This document shows positions 1 to 12,700 of a stretch of DNA of 64,000 nt, piece after piece. The number at the start of each line of letters is the position of its first letter. Within the stretch, counting starts at the first letter, position 1. The position numbers and the translations under genes are program-made. This DNA comes from Theocolax elegans (lineage: Eukaryota; Arthropoda; Insecta; Hymenoptera; Cerocephalidae), in contig CM047425.1 of NCBI GenBank assembly GCA_026168455.1, positions 90,585,580-90,649,579 of the forward strand, read 5' to 3'. The notes under the pieces were generated by a model. That model ran no database searches and had not been told where the DNA came from. It was given only the letters and a program-made list of their open reading frames with translations.

Positions 1-27
1 CATATTTTTATGTTACAAAACATTTGA

Positions 28-552
28 TCCCCAAAAAAATCATGTTTTTTTAACCCAATCTATTAAAAAATACATATTATATGTTTCAAATTACTTTTTG
101 TAATAAAAAAATGTGCTTCCAATCGCTTTAAAAAAAAAAAATTTATTCGACAATTTGTTTCACGATTACACAATATAATTTTAGCTTACTTTTGTACAGT
201 CCAATAATCCAACCATCCATAAACCTTTTTTTCAAGCTCAACTTGCTTATGGGTTAAACAATTATTAAAGAATTGACAACTTCAAATCGTTATTCACGGC
301 CGGGCCTCCAATAATAACGGACTCCGGCCCTGAATAACGATTTGAAGTTGTTCTTTATAATCGTTTAACCTAACGTTAATTGAGGACCACTGTGTCCGCA
401 TATGTGGTTTTTTAATATGGTGGAATAAAAATAATCTTGTTTTTGTTAAAAATCGGTCATAAACACATTTCTCCACTAAAGAAAAGTAATTAGAAACTTA
501 TTTTATGCATTTATAATCGATTGGGTTAAAAAATATGATTTTTTTGGGGATC
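28..552. mobile_element. Decayed hairpin (foldback) MITE-like element
   Basis: The two ends are inverted copies: a GATCCCCAAAAAAATCAT-type end on the left and its near reverse complement at about 519-552. Similarity continues inward, including the ATGTTTC/AATTACTTTT stretch near 80-100 mirrored near 485-510, and ends in a strong central palindrome at about 280-350 whose arms share a 20-bp match around CAACTTCAAATCGTT. The whole segment can fold into one long imperfect hairpin. No transposase is present and I see no convincing target duplication, so the family is unassigned. A short minus-strand open frame here is a by-product of the palindrome. Confidence 0.6.
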
Positions 553-2068
553 GAATTCCGAACAAGTACCATAGGGGATAATATTTGTGAAAATATGGTA
601 TCTATATTTATCATTGAATCCGGCAATACTTGTTTAATATATAGTTCATTTATAGTTCATTGTACTACATATTAATAAGTATAAATAAAAAATTTCAATT
701 AAATATAAATTAAAACATAGTATATTTAACAAAACTGTATAGTGGAATAATGATACTGCAATAATATATTGTGACAGTAACAAAATTTCAATTGTAAATA
801 TTTTAAAAAAATTATGGTGTCATATTAAATATTTCTAAATAGTAAATTTCTAAGCGAATTATAGTAAAAAATACGATCAAATATCCATAATTCAACTGGA
901 CACATTGAACTAAAAAAGTTGGTTAATTTAAGTATGCGTTTATAAGTAATGTAGCCAAAGTATAGTGAAATCAATAAAATAATCAGGTTGTTTTAGTTAT
1001 ATTATACTTTACTATGTTTTTTTGTAAATATTGTTATGCAAATTTTTCTCAGTGTATAAAAATAAATCTTTTAAAATTAAAACTTTACGAACAAACTGAA
1101 ATATTTTTACAAATAAAGTAAATTCAAATTTTTTACTTTTTCTAACAGTTGATTTGGAAACTCTGACGCTATAACCAGTATATAACATTTTTATGAAAAA
1201 AATATTAAAATAAGTATTTATCTATCCAAGTATAAAAATCCCGTACTATCATGGATGATAATTGAAAAGTAACTTATAAATATGGAAGTTCAGTAACTCA
1301 TTGTTGTCAAAACATTTATATAAAAAAGGGTTGTTTCAAAAAACTTACCTATACTATAAATTTTTGAACTAGCAGTGAATATGGTTGAAATAAATGTAAA
1401 ATTTTTATAAATTAATAGACTAAACAAAACTCATTCCACTAATATAATCAATAATGTACAAAATACAATAAAAACTCAACTCTTAGGATAAGTTCACTTT
1501 AGTGCTAAACAAACCCTAACTTTAACCCGCTTGTGAAGAAAATCTTTTTTTCAAATACCCAGTTGACTTTCTTGAATTTAATTCGATGCTTGTCTAAAAA
1601 AATAATTCAAGAGGAGGTCTTGACGGCATTAATATCGAAACAATAAATACTCTCCCGTTAAAATAAAAATTAATTAATGTTCAATTAAATATATAGTAAT
1701 GTGTTGTTACATTTATCAAAAAATTCAATAAATTCGGGTATCGAAAAAGTACACCCACTAACATTATACTACAAATCTATCATAAACTACAATCAATTTC
1801 CGAGCGTTTAAGACTCTTGTATGAATACAATCTTACCAAAATATTGACCAATTATAAATAATATATATAGCCTGCTTATTGTTAGAACTATTTGCTTTAT
1901 ACACACTCATTTTTACCAAAAGACAAAAACAGAGTACTCTACAATGTTTAACTCTTCCAAACAACCAACAAACAACAAACATTTCTTCTTATAATAAGTT
2001 CAGTATTTATTGTTTTGATTACAAAACCCCAACCACAAATACAAAGTAATAATCGTAGTAAATAATGA
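553..2068. other. AT-rich stretch without recognised features
   Basis: I see no open frame, RNA gene or repeat I can support. It is probably intronic or intergenic DNA to the left of the foldback element. Confidence 0.5.
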
Positions 2069-2814
2069 TGTGACTATCTCAGGAATTCTAATTCTCATGA
2101 TATTTGTACAGATGGAAGTAAAAATGCAAATGAATTTATCAGTGCAGCTTGTTACTATTCAATAGAGAATATCAAAACAGGCTTATCCATTTCCAAAAGC
2201 TCGTCTATTTTCACGGCAGAGTGCATTGCGATTTATGAAACTCTCATTTTGATTCAAATTAATAATAATCTTAATTTTACAATTATTTCAGACTCCGTAA
2301 GCGCCTTAATGAGTCTAAACTTAGTTAACGTAAGTACTACAAATTTTTATTATTTTGAAAATTGATCATTTAATTTAATTAGCGTATATAAGATTTAAGT
2401 TTAAATTTTATATGTTTTTTACTCAAAATTACATACTAAAAATTTTATATTCAATTATTAGTACAAAAATGATTTTTTTCTCAAAAAAGTCAATACATCA
2501 TGCCCTCCTTTACGTTTTCAACTATATGTATAAACTTTATACATTTTTAATTCAATATTTTAAACATAATTTTTGTGTTAAAAGGTGTAGATCCCTACAA
2601 TTTGGAACCGACATCCCGTTAAGGAGGTTCAGGTATTTTGACAAAATGTAGAGAATACAATGAAAATGAGATATGTTATTTATAATAGTGTTAGAAATGA
2701 GCATGAATTATTTCACTATTTTTCATCCAGGAAATTAAAAAGATAAACGATGGAGAAGTTGGCTTCTTATACATAAGCTCTTATGGAAACTCGCAAATAA
2801 CCGTGATTGACTAG
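2069..2814 (+). mobile_element. Non-LTR retrotransposon RNase H fragment split by an intron-like segment
   Basis: The frame 2069-2329 encodes an RNase H fold of the type found at the C-terminus of Jockey/I-clade retrotransposon ORF2. It has the TDGSK motif (first catalytic Asp), SSSIFTAECIAIYE (catalytic Glu) and IISDSVSAL (catalytic Asp). At 2330 a consensus GTAAGT donor interrupts it, and an acceptor CAG ends at 2730. The next segment, 2731-2814, continues in the same phase with EIKKINDGEV... and ends in ITVID then a stop, resembling the region leading to the fourth catalytic Asp. Without splicing the frame stops at 2362-2364. An acceptor-like CTCAG at 2078-2082 lies just before the domain. 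No reverse transcriptase or endonuclease is seen upstream, so this is an isolated 3' remnant. It could be a decayed copy or a captured exon pair. Confidence 0.65.
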
Positions 2815-5131
2815 AGTGTAGTAGGTATGTACGTTCGTAATTAACTATTTAGATTTTTGTGAGAAACATGTATACATTTGTATGTAATTTTTTGTAATTG
2901 AATGAATAAAGTTTTTTACCACAATAATTCTTAAAACTACAAAATAGCCTTGAAATGCACTATTTAAAAAAGTATGTGAAATTTTACGGATAATGTACAA
3001 CATATTGACGGCAAATTGTCCAACAGTTGTACATCAATAATATGAATTACTTAGAATAAGTTAAGAAATGTTATTATTAATATGTTTTACGTGATAAAAA
3101 TGATACTAATGTATAGTCTTGCAATCAGATATTAACTTATAAATTATATAGTTGTGTAAAAATATATTTCACGTGTTGTATTGATTTAGTAATATAAATT
3201 CACTTTCTAGACATTGTGATTTACATAATTTAAGCTTTTCAATAAATAATTCGATAAATAACTTTTTCTTTGGAAAAACTATTTTAAAAACACGTATTAA
3301 AAAAAAATAGATAATAGAAACAGGTGAGGAACATTCTTACATAAATGGTTTTTAAAAAATGTATAAATGCTAACAGATGTTAATTATTTAATCTGTATAA
3401 ATTGTCAGAAAAAAATTTGCATATGATATTTAAATTAAGTAGTTTATTAATTGCGATATTACATTTTTCATTTTTATATTTAATGAGTAGTTATATTATT
3501 ATTTAGTTACGTTTACACAATAATATAATATACAATATATCGTTAATTGTACAAATAAATCACAGTAAATTGATATACAACAAAATGAAGTTATGTACGA
3601 TTATATTTTTAGAAAAGGCAACATAAAGTGAATTAAAATTCATAAAATATATAAATAAAATAATAATAAGTATAATTAATTTTTTCAAAATAATTATCTT
3701 ATTCTACTCAGAAATGCAATAGTTTATATTTTTAATAATACTAAGTTTGAAAAAGCTTAAACAAATAAAATTTAAAATAAAATATAAATATCTAAGATTA
3801 TTAGAGCATCAGTTATTTACTGCCAATAAGCAATGCGGAAAATTTGGTTCAACATTTGGCCAGAGGATTGAACAGATGCTTATGCGATCAATGAAAACAA
3901 GTGGAGGACTTAGGCAGGTAAATCACTAATAGCGCTTCACTAAAGTGGATTTCGACTGCGGTCATTCTTATCGATGGTATAGATTCGATTGAAAAATTTT
4001 AAAGTTCATTAGTTACATTATTGGACTATATCAATTTAGTACGAGCATAATAATTTATAAAATTAGCTATATTACATTAAGAATTCTTTGATTTATTTAC
4101 TTAAGAAAATAGGCAAAGTACATCTATATTCAGGGATTAAAAAAATAATTTTATAATAATATTATTATCAGTTATTACAAAACCAAAAACTAATTTTAAG
4201 ATGTTCACAAATCACCGTTTGACAAATTCAACAATTTCTATACGTTTTAGATAACAATTATATGCCTGGTAAGCTAATGTTTAAATGTTAATTCAAAGCA
4301 ATACATGATGATGATGAATTAATAATAGTGAACAATTTTTATTTACATATGATAATCGATGAAACTTAACCATATAGTTTATAATATTTTCGTGCTTAAA
4401 GTGTATTTTATCATTTTTACAATTTTTTAAATTTAACATTTCCATATTATGTTTTATTATAAAATGAAACTACTATCTCTGTATTATATATTTATTTACA
4501 AATTTCGTTCGTTTTTTTTGCTACAACTATATAAATATTTCATACACATATTATGGCCTTTTTAGAAAACTGTTGATATAATAACAAAAATTTCCTTCAA
4601 CTATTACTGTGTTTATGGAAATTGAAAAAGTTTTTGTATACAGTGAATTAAACAAAAGAAATTAATTCCAGTGAATTTATATTCAAATCACTTACAACGT
4701 ATAGATATTAGTAAATACAATTAAAATAAAACTACAATCATTTTAATTGAGAAAGTTAAATATAATTTTATTGAGAGATAAAGCTTTGATAATTTTTTAG
4801 AAATTGTGTGTTTCTCCGCATCCTGCAGTATTGCATATAATTCTACAGAAAATAAGAAATTACAAATTTATTTATTTAATACAATACATAATTAATTAAT
4901 TATTTTGAAATAGTAATTCAAGTATGTTTCATAAAATTATTTTTCAATAACTAGAAATTATTCAGAACTGAGAACAATACACTTTAAAGAACTAGAAGCA
5001 AATGCAAATTATATAAATTTTAGTTTAATATAAATAAATCAAATTATTGAATATACGCAGGATGTTACCATTTCTGCACAATTTGTAAATTTTAGTGAAA
5101 TACATGTAAGTATATAAAGTGCAAAATATAG
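2815..5131. other. AT-rich stretch with little content
   Basis: Apart from the short coding scrap at 3747-3929, I see only AT-rich low-complexity DNA up to the target duplication of the foldback element. Confidence 0.5.
3747..3929 (+). mobile_element. Possible transposon-derived coding fragment
   Basis: A 60-residue open frame whose second half (EQMLMRSMKTSGGL, preceded by FGSTFGQRI) resembles a motif I associate with multi-copy, transposon-linked insect and cnidarian proteins. The first half is lysine-rich and looks like translated AT-rich DNA, so the coding remnant probably covers only about 3800-3920. It ends at a GCAG|GTAAAT donor-like site. The family is not certain, and chance similarity cannot be excluded without a protein search. 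Confidence 0.3.
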
Positions 5132-5140
5132 TGCAAGCAG
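5132..5140. repeat. 9-bp target site duplication, left copy
   Basis: TGCAAGCAG directly abuts the left end of the foldback element. The identical 9-mer abuts the right end at 18266-18274. Confidence 0.8.
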
Positions 5141-5313
5141 ATGTCGGTGAAGCTAGCCGCCTCGCACTTAGCCGCCTCCAGGGACGAAACTGTAGCGGGG
5201 CCCCGGGAAGAAATATTTTGTATTTATCGCCAAATAACGCATCTAAACGACTTCTTTTACATGACCTACACCATTATTAGAGAAAACAATAATATATAAG
5301 TTTTACGCTTTAT
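5141..5313 (+). repeat. Left unique terminal inverted repeat of the foldback
   Basis: Starts ATGTCGGTGAAGC and runs to the first 163-bp unit. It carries the motif TAGCCGCCTC twice, 16 bp apart, close to the tip, and a GC-palindromic GGGGCCCC. These could be transposase recognition sites; that is inference. It matches the reverse complement of 18093-18265 except for GTAGCGG here against GTAACGG in the other copy. Confidence 0.85.
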
Positions 5314-8300
5314 ACAATTTGTTTATTTAAATAATTAATTAGCGAAAATCTGACGTTTTCGACTTCTTTGCTTTATATCTCACGATGTAACGGGGAGGCT
5401 GCGATGAAATTTTGCATACAACTAGCTAAGAGGATTAGAAAGACAGCCCACTTGGTCCCGACCCGGCACACTTTTTACAATTTGTTTATTTAAATAATTA
5501 ATTAGCGAAAATCTGACGTTTTCGACTTCTTTGCTTTATATCTCACGATGTAACGGGGAGGCTGCGATAAAATTTTGCATACAACTAGCTAAGAGGATTA
5601 GAAAGACAGCCCACTTGGTCCCGACCCGGCACACTTTTTACAATTTGTTTATTTAAATAATTAATTAGCGAAAATCTGACGTTTTCGACTTCTTTGCTTT
5701 ATATCTCACGATGTAACGGGGAGGCTGCGATGAAATTTTGCATACAACTAGCTAAGAGGATTAGAAAGACAGCCCACTTGGTCCCGACCCGACACACTTT
5801 TTACAATTAGTTTATTTAAATAATTAATTAGCGAAAATCTGACGTTTTCGACTTCTTTGCTTTATATCTCACGATGTAACGGGGAGGCTGCGATGAAATT
5901 TTGCATACAACTAGCTAAGAGGATTAGAAAGACAGCCCACTTGGTCTCGACCCGGCACACTTTTTACAATTAGTTTATTTAAATAATTAATTAGCGAAAA
6001 TCTGACGTTTTCGACTTCTTTGCTTTATATCTCACGATGTAACGGGGAGGCTGCGATGAAATTTTGTATACAACTAGCTAAGAGGATTAGAAAGACAGCC
6101 CACTTGGTCCCGACCCGGCACACTTTTTACAATTTGTTTATTTAAATAATTAATTAGCGAAAATCTGACGTTTTCGAATTCTTTGCTTTATATCTCACGA
6201 TGTAACGGGGAGGCTGCGATGAAATTTTGCATACAACTAGCTAAGAGGATTAGAAAGACAGCCCACTTGGTCCCGACCCGGCACACTTTTTACAAATTGT
6301 TTATTTAAATAATTAATTAGCGAAAATCTGACGTTTTCGACTTCTTTGCTTTATATCTCACGATGTAACGGGGAGGCTGCGATGAAATTTTGTATACAAC
6401 TAGCTAAGAGGATTAGAAAGACAGCCCACTTGGTCCCGACCAGGCACACTTTTTACAATTAGTTTATTTAAATAATTAATTAGCGAAAATCTGACGTTTT
6501 CGACTTCTTTGCTTTATATCTCACGATGTAACGGGGCGGCTGTACTGAAATTTCGTATACAACTAGCTAGGAGTATCAGAAAGACAGCCCACTTGGTCCC
6601 GACCCGGCACACTTTTTACAATTTGTTTATTTAAATAATTAATTAGTGAAAATCTGACGTTTTCGACTTCTTTGCTTTATATCTCACGATGTAACGGGGA
6701 GGCTGCGATGAAATTTTGCATACACCTAGCTAAGAGGATTAGAAAGACAGCCCACTTGGTCCCGACCAGGCACACTTTTTACAATTAGTTTATTTAAATA
6801 ATTAATTAGCGAAAATCTGACGTTTTCGACTTCTTTGCTTTATATCTCACGATGTAACGGGGCGGCTGTACTGAAATTTCGTATACAACTAGCTAGGAGT
6901 ATCAGAAAGACAGCCCACTTGGTCCCGACCCGGCACACTTTTTACAATTTGTTTATTTAAATAATTAATTAGTGAAAATCTGACGTTTTCGACTTCTTTG
7001 CTTTATATCTCACGATGTAACGGGGAGGCTGCGATGAAATTTTGCATACACCTAGCTAAGAGGATTAGAAAGACAGCCCACTTAGTCCCGACCCGGCCCA
7101 CTTTTTACAATTAGTTTATTTAAATAATTAATTAGCGAAAATCTGACGTTTTCGACTTCTTTGCTTTATATCTCACGATGTAACGGGACGGCTATACTGA
7201 AATTTTGCATACAACTAGCTAAGAGGATTAGAAAGACAGCCCACTTGGTCCCGACCCGGCACACTTTTTACAATTTGTTTATTTAAATAATTAATTAGCG
7301 AAAATCTGACGTTTTCGACTTCTTTGCTTTATATCTCACGATGTAACGGGGAGGCTGCGATGAAATTTTGCATACAACTAGCTAAGAGGATTAGAAAGAC
7401 AGCCCACTTGGTCCCGACCCGACACACTTTTTACAATTAGTTTATTTAAATAATTAATTAGCAAAAATCTGACGTTTTCGACTTCTTTGCTTTATATCTC
7501 ACGATGTAACGGGGAGGCTGCGATGAAATTTTGCATACAACTAGCTAAGAGGATTAGAAAGACAGCCCACTTGGTCTCGACCCGGCACACTTTTTACAAT
7601 TAGTTTATTTAAATAATTAATTAGCGAAAATCTGACGTTTTCGACTTCTTTGCTTTATATCTCACGATGTAACGGGGAGGCTGCGATGAAATTTTGTATA
7701 CAACTAGCTAAGAGGATTAGAAAGACAGCCCACTTGGTCCCGACCCGGCACACTTTTTACAATTTGTTTATTTAAATAATTAATTAGCGAAAATCTGACG
7801 TTTTCGAATTCTTTGCTTTATATCTCACGATGTAACGGGGAGGCTGCGATGAAATTTTGCATACAACTAGCTAAGAGGATTAGAAAGACAGCCCACTTGG
7901 TCCCGACCCGGCACACTTTTTACAATTAGTTTATTTAAATAATTAATTAGCGAAAATCTGACGTTTTCGACTTCTTTGCTTTATATCTCACGATGTAACG
8001 GGGAGGCTGCGATGAAATTTTGCATACAACTAGCTAAGAGGATTAGAAAGACAGCCCACTTGGTCTCGACCCGGCACACTTTTTACAATTAGTTTATTTA
8101 AATAATTAATTAGCGAAAATCTGACGTTTTCGACTTCTTTGCTTTATATCTCACGATGTAACGGGGCGGCTGCGACTGAAATTTTCGTATACAACTAGCT
8201 AAGAGGATTAGAAAGACAGCCCACTTGGTCCCGACCCGGCACACTTTTTACAATTTGTTTATTTAAATAATTAATTAGCGAAAATCTGACGTTTTCGACT

Positions 8301-9738
8301 TCTTTGCTTTATATCTCACGATGTAACGGGGAGGCTGCGATGAAATTTTGCATACAACTAGCTAAGAGGATTAGAAAGACAGCCCACTTGGTCCCGACCC
8401 GGCACACTTTTTACAATTTGTTTATTTAAATAATTAATTAGCGAAAATCTGACGTTTTCGACTTCTTTGCTTTATATCTCACGATGTAACGGGGAGGCTG
8501 CGATGAAATTTTGCATACAACTAGCTAAGAGGATTAGAAAGACAGCCCACTTGGTCCCGACCAGGCACACTTTTTACAATTAGTTTATTTAAATAATTAA
8601 TTAGCGAAAATCTGACGTTTTCGACTTCTTTGCTTTATATCTCACGATGTAACGGGGCGGCTGTACTGAAATTTCGTATACAACTAGCTAGGAGTATCAG
8701 AAAGACAGCCCACTTGGTCCCGACCCGGCACACTTTTTACAATTTGTTTATTTAAATAATTAATTAGTGAAAATCTGACGTTTTCGACTTCTTTGCTTTA
8801 TATCTCACGATGTAACGGGGAGGCTGCGATGAAATTTTGCATACACCTAGCTAAGAGGATTAGAAAGACAGCCCACTTGGTCCCGACCCGGCACACTTTT
8901 TACAATTAGTTTATTTAAATAATTAATTAGCGAAAATCTGACGTTTTCGACTTCTTTGCTTTATATCTCACGATGTAACGGGGCGGCTGTACTGAAATTT
9001 CGTATACAACTAGCTAGGAGTATCAGAAAGACAGCCCACTTGGTCCCGACCCGGCACACTTTTTACAATTTGTTTATTTAAATAATTAATTAGTGAAAAT
9101 CTGACTTTTTCGATTTCTTTGCTTTATATCTCACGATGTAACGGGGAGGCTGCGATGAAATTTTGCATACAACTAGCTAAGAGGATTAGAAAGACAGCCC
9201 ACTTGGTCCCGACCCGGCACACTTTTTACAATTTGTTTATTTAAATAATTAATTAGCGAAAATCTGACGTTTTCGACTTCTTTGCTTTATATCTCACGAT
9301 GTAACGGGGAGGCTGCGATGAAATTTTGCATACAACTAGCTAAGAGGATTAGAAAGACAGCCCACTTGGTCCCGACCCGACACACTTTTTACAATTAGTT
9401 TATTTAAATAATTAATTAGCGAAAATCTGACGTTTTCGACTTCTTTGCTTTATATCTCACGATGTAACGGGGAGGCTGCGATGAAATTTTGTATACAACT
9501 AGATAGGAGTATCAGAAAGACAGCCCACTTGGTCCCGACCCGGCACACTTTTTACAATTAGTTTATTTAAATAATTAATTAACGAAAATCTGACGTTTTC
9601 GACTTCTTTGCTTTATATCTCACGATGTAACGGGGAGGCTGCGATGAAATTTTGTATACAACTAGCTAAGAGGATTAGTAAGACAACCCACTTGGTACCG
9701 ACCCGGCACACTTTTTACAATTTGTTTATTTAAATAAT
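5314..9738 (+). repeat. Left arm: about 27 tandem 163-bp units
   Basis: The segment CACACTTTTTAC recurs at 5467, 5630, 5793 and 5956, giving a 163-bp period. Each unit holds ATTTAAATAATTAATTAG, GACGTTTTCGACTTCTTTG, ATGTAACGGGG and GCCCACTTGGTC blocks. Most units read GGCTGCGATGAAATTTTGCAT...AAGAGGATTAG. A minority (near 6530, 6860, 8650 and 8980) read GGCTGTACTGAAATTTCGTAT...AGGAGTATCAG. Private variants recur at offsets of 10 units (1630 bp: GAATTCTTTGC at about 6175 and 7805; GTCTCGACCC at 5946 and 7576) and 13 units (about 2120 bp), showing block duplication inside the array. No open frame runs through it. Confidence 0.9.
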
Positions 9739-12700
9739 GTCAGATTTTCGCTAATTAATTATTTAAATACATAAATTGTAAAAAGGGTGCCGGGTCGGGA
9801 CCAAGTGGGCTGTCTTTCTGATACTCTTAACTAGTTGTATGCAAAAATACAGTACAGCCTCCCCGTTACATCGCGAGATATAAAGCAAAGAAGTCGAAAA
9901 CGTCAGACTTTCGCTAATTAATTATTTAAATAAACAAATTGTAAAAAGGGTGCCGGGTCGGGACCAAGTGGGCTGTCTTTCTGATACTCTTAACTAGTTG
10001 TATGCAAAAATACAGTACAGCCGCCCCGTTACATCGTGAGATATAAAGCAAAGAAGTCGAAAACGTCAGATTTTCGCTAATTAATTATTTAAAAAAACTA
10101 ATTGTAAAAAGTGTGCTGGGTCGAGACCAAGTGGGCTGTCTTTCTAATCCTCTTAGCTAGTTGTTTGCAAAATTTCATCGCAGCCTCCCCGTTACATCGT
10201 GAGATATAAAGCAAAGAAGTCGAAAACGTCAGATTTTCGCTAATTAATTATTTAAATAAACAAATTGTAAAAAGTGTGCCGGGTCGGGACCAAGTGGGCT
10301 GTCTTTCTGATACTCCTATCTAGTTGTATACAAAATTTCATCGCAGCCTCCCTGTTACATCGTGAGATATAAAGCAAAGAAGTCGAAAACGTCAGATTTT
10401 CACTAATTAATTATTTAAATAAACAAATTGTAAAAAGTGTGCCGGGTCGGGACCAAGTGGGCTGTCTTTCTGATACTCCTAGCTAGTTGTATACGAAATT
10501 TCAGTACAGCCGCCCCGTTACATCGTGAGATATAAAGCAAAGAAGTCGAAAACGTCAGATTTTCCCTAATTAATTATTTAAATAAACTAATTGTAAAAAG
10601 TGTGCCGGGTCGGGACCAAGTGGGCTGTCTTTCTAATACTCCTAGCTAGTTGTATGCAAAATTTCATCGCAGCCTCCCCGTTACATCGTGAGATATAAAG
10701 CAAAGAAGTCGAAAACGTCAGATTTTCGCTAATTAATTATTTAAATAAACAAATTGTAAAAAGTGTGCCGGGTCGGGACCAAGTGGGCTGTCTTTCTAAT
10801 CCTCTTAGCTAGTTGTATGCAAAATTTCATCGCAGCCTCCCCGTTACATCGTGAGATATAAAGCAAAGAAGTCGAAAACGTCAGATTTTCGCTAATTAAT
10901 TATTTAAATAAACTAATTGTAAAAAGTGTGCCGGGTCGGGACCAAGTGGGCTGTCTTTCTAATACTCCTAGCTAGTTGTATACAAAATTTCATCGCAGCC
11001 TCCCCGTTACATCGTGAGATATAAAGCAAAGAAGTCGAAAACGTCAGATTTTCGCTAATTAATTATTTAAATAAACAAATTGTAAAAAGTGTGCCGGGTC
11101 GGGACCAAGTGGGCTGTCTTTCTAATACTCCTAGCTAGTTGTATACAAAATTTCATCGCAGCCTCCCCGTTACATCGTGAGATATAAAGCAAAGAAGTCG
11201 AAAACGTCAGATTTTCGCTAATTAATTATTTAAATAAACTAATTGTAAAAAGTGTGCCGGGTCGAGACCAAGTGGGCTGTCTTTCTAATCCTCTTAGCTA
11301 GTTGTATGCAAAATTTCATCGCAGCCTCCCCGTTACATCGTGAGATATAAAGCAAAGAAGTCGAAAACGTCAGATTTTTGCTAATTAATTATTTAAATAA
11401 ACTAATTGTAAAAAGTGGGCCGGGTCGGGACCAAGTGGGCTGTCTTTCTAATCCTCTTAGCTAGTTGTATGCAAAATTTCATCGCAGCCTCCCCGTTACA
11501 TCGTGAGATATAAAGCAAAGAAGTCGAAAACGTCAGATTTTCACTAATTAATTATTTAAATAAACAAATTGTAAAAAGTGTGCCGGGTCGGGACCAAGTG
11601 GGCTGTCTTTCTGATACTCCTAGCTAGTTGTATACGAAATTTCAGTACAGCCGCCCCGTTACATCGTGAGATATAAAGCAAAGAAGTCGAAAACGTCAGA
11701 TTTTCCCTAATTAATTATTTAAATAAACTAATTGTAAAAAGTGTGCCGGGTCGGGACCAAGTGGGCTGTCTTTCTAATACTCCTAGCTAGTTGTATGCAA
11801 AATTTCATCGCAGCCTCCCCGTTACATCGTGAGATATAAAGCAAAGAAGTCGAAAACGTCAGATTTTCGCTAATTAATTATTTAAATAAACAAATTGTAA
11901 AAAGTGTGCCGGGTCGGGACCAAGTGGGCTGTCTTTCTAATCCTCTTAGCTAGTTGTATGCAAAATTTCATCGCAGCCTCCCCGTTACATCGTGAGATAT
12001 AAAGCAAAGAAGTCGAAAACGTCAGATTTTCGCTAATTAATTATTTAAATAAACTAATTGTAAAAAGTGTGCCGGGTCGGGACCAAGTGGGCTGTCTTTC
12101 TAATACTCCTAGCTAGTTGTATACAAAATTTCATCGCAGCCTCCCCGTTACATCGTGAGATATAAAGCAAAGAAGTCGAAAACGTCAGATTTTCGCTAAT
12201 TAATTATTTAAATAAACAAATTGTAAAAAGTGTGCCGGGTCGGGACCAAGTGGGCTGTCTTTCTAATACTCCTAGCTAGTTGTATACAAAATTTCATCGC
12301 AGCCTCCCCGTTACATCGTGAGATATAAAGCAAAGAAGTCGAAAACGTCAGATTTTCGCTAATTAATTATTTAAATAAACTAATTGTAAAAAGTGTGCCG
12401 GGTCGAGACCAAGTGGGCTGTCTTTCTAATCCTCTTAGCTAGTTGTATGCAAAATTTCATCGCAGCCTCCCCGTTACATCGTGAGATATAAAGCAAAGAA
12501 GTCGAAAACGTCAGATTTTGCTAATTAATTATTTAAATAAACTAATTGTAAAAAGTGGGCCGGGTCGGGACCAAGTGGGCTGTCTTTCTAATCCTCTTAG
12601 CTAGTTGTATGCAAAATTTCATCGCAGCCTCCCCGTTACATCGTGAGATATAAAGCAAAGAAGTCGAAAACGTCAGATTTTCACTAATTAATTATTTAAA

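Noticed and set aside
294..476. 60-residue minus-strand open frame
   Set aside because: It lies across the central palindrome of a hairpin element and has no protein-like similarity.
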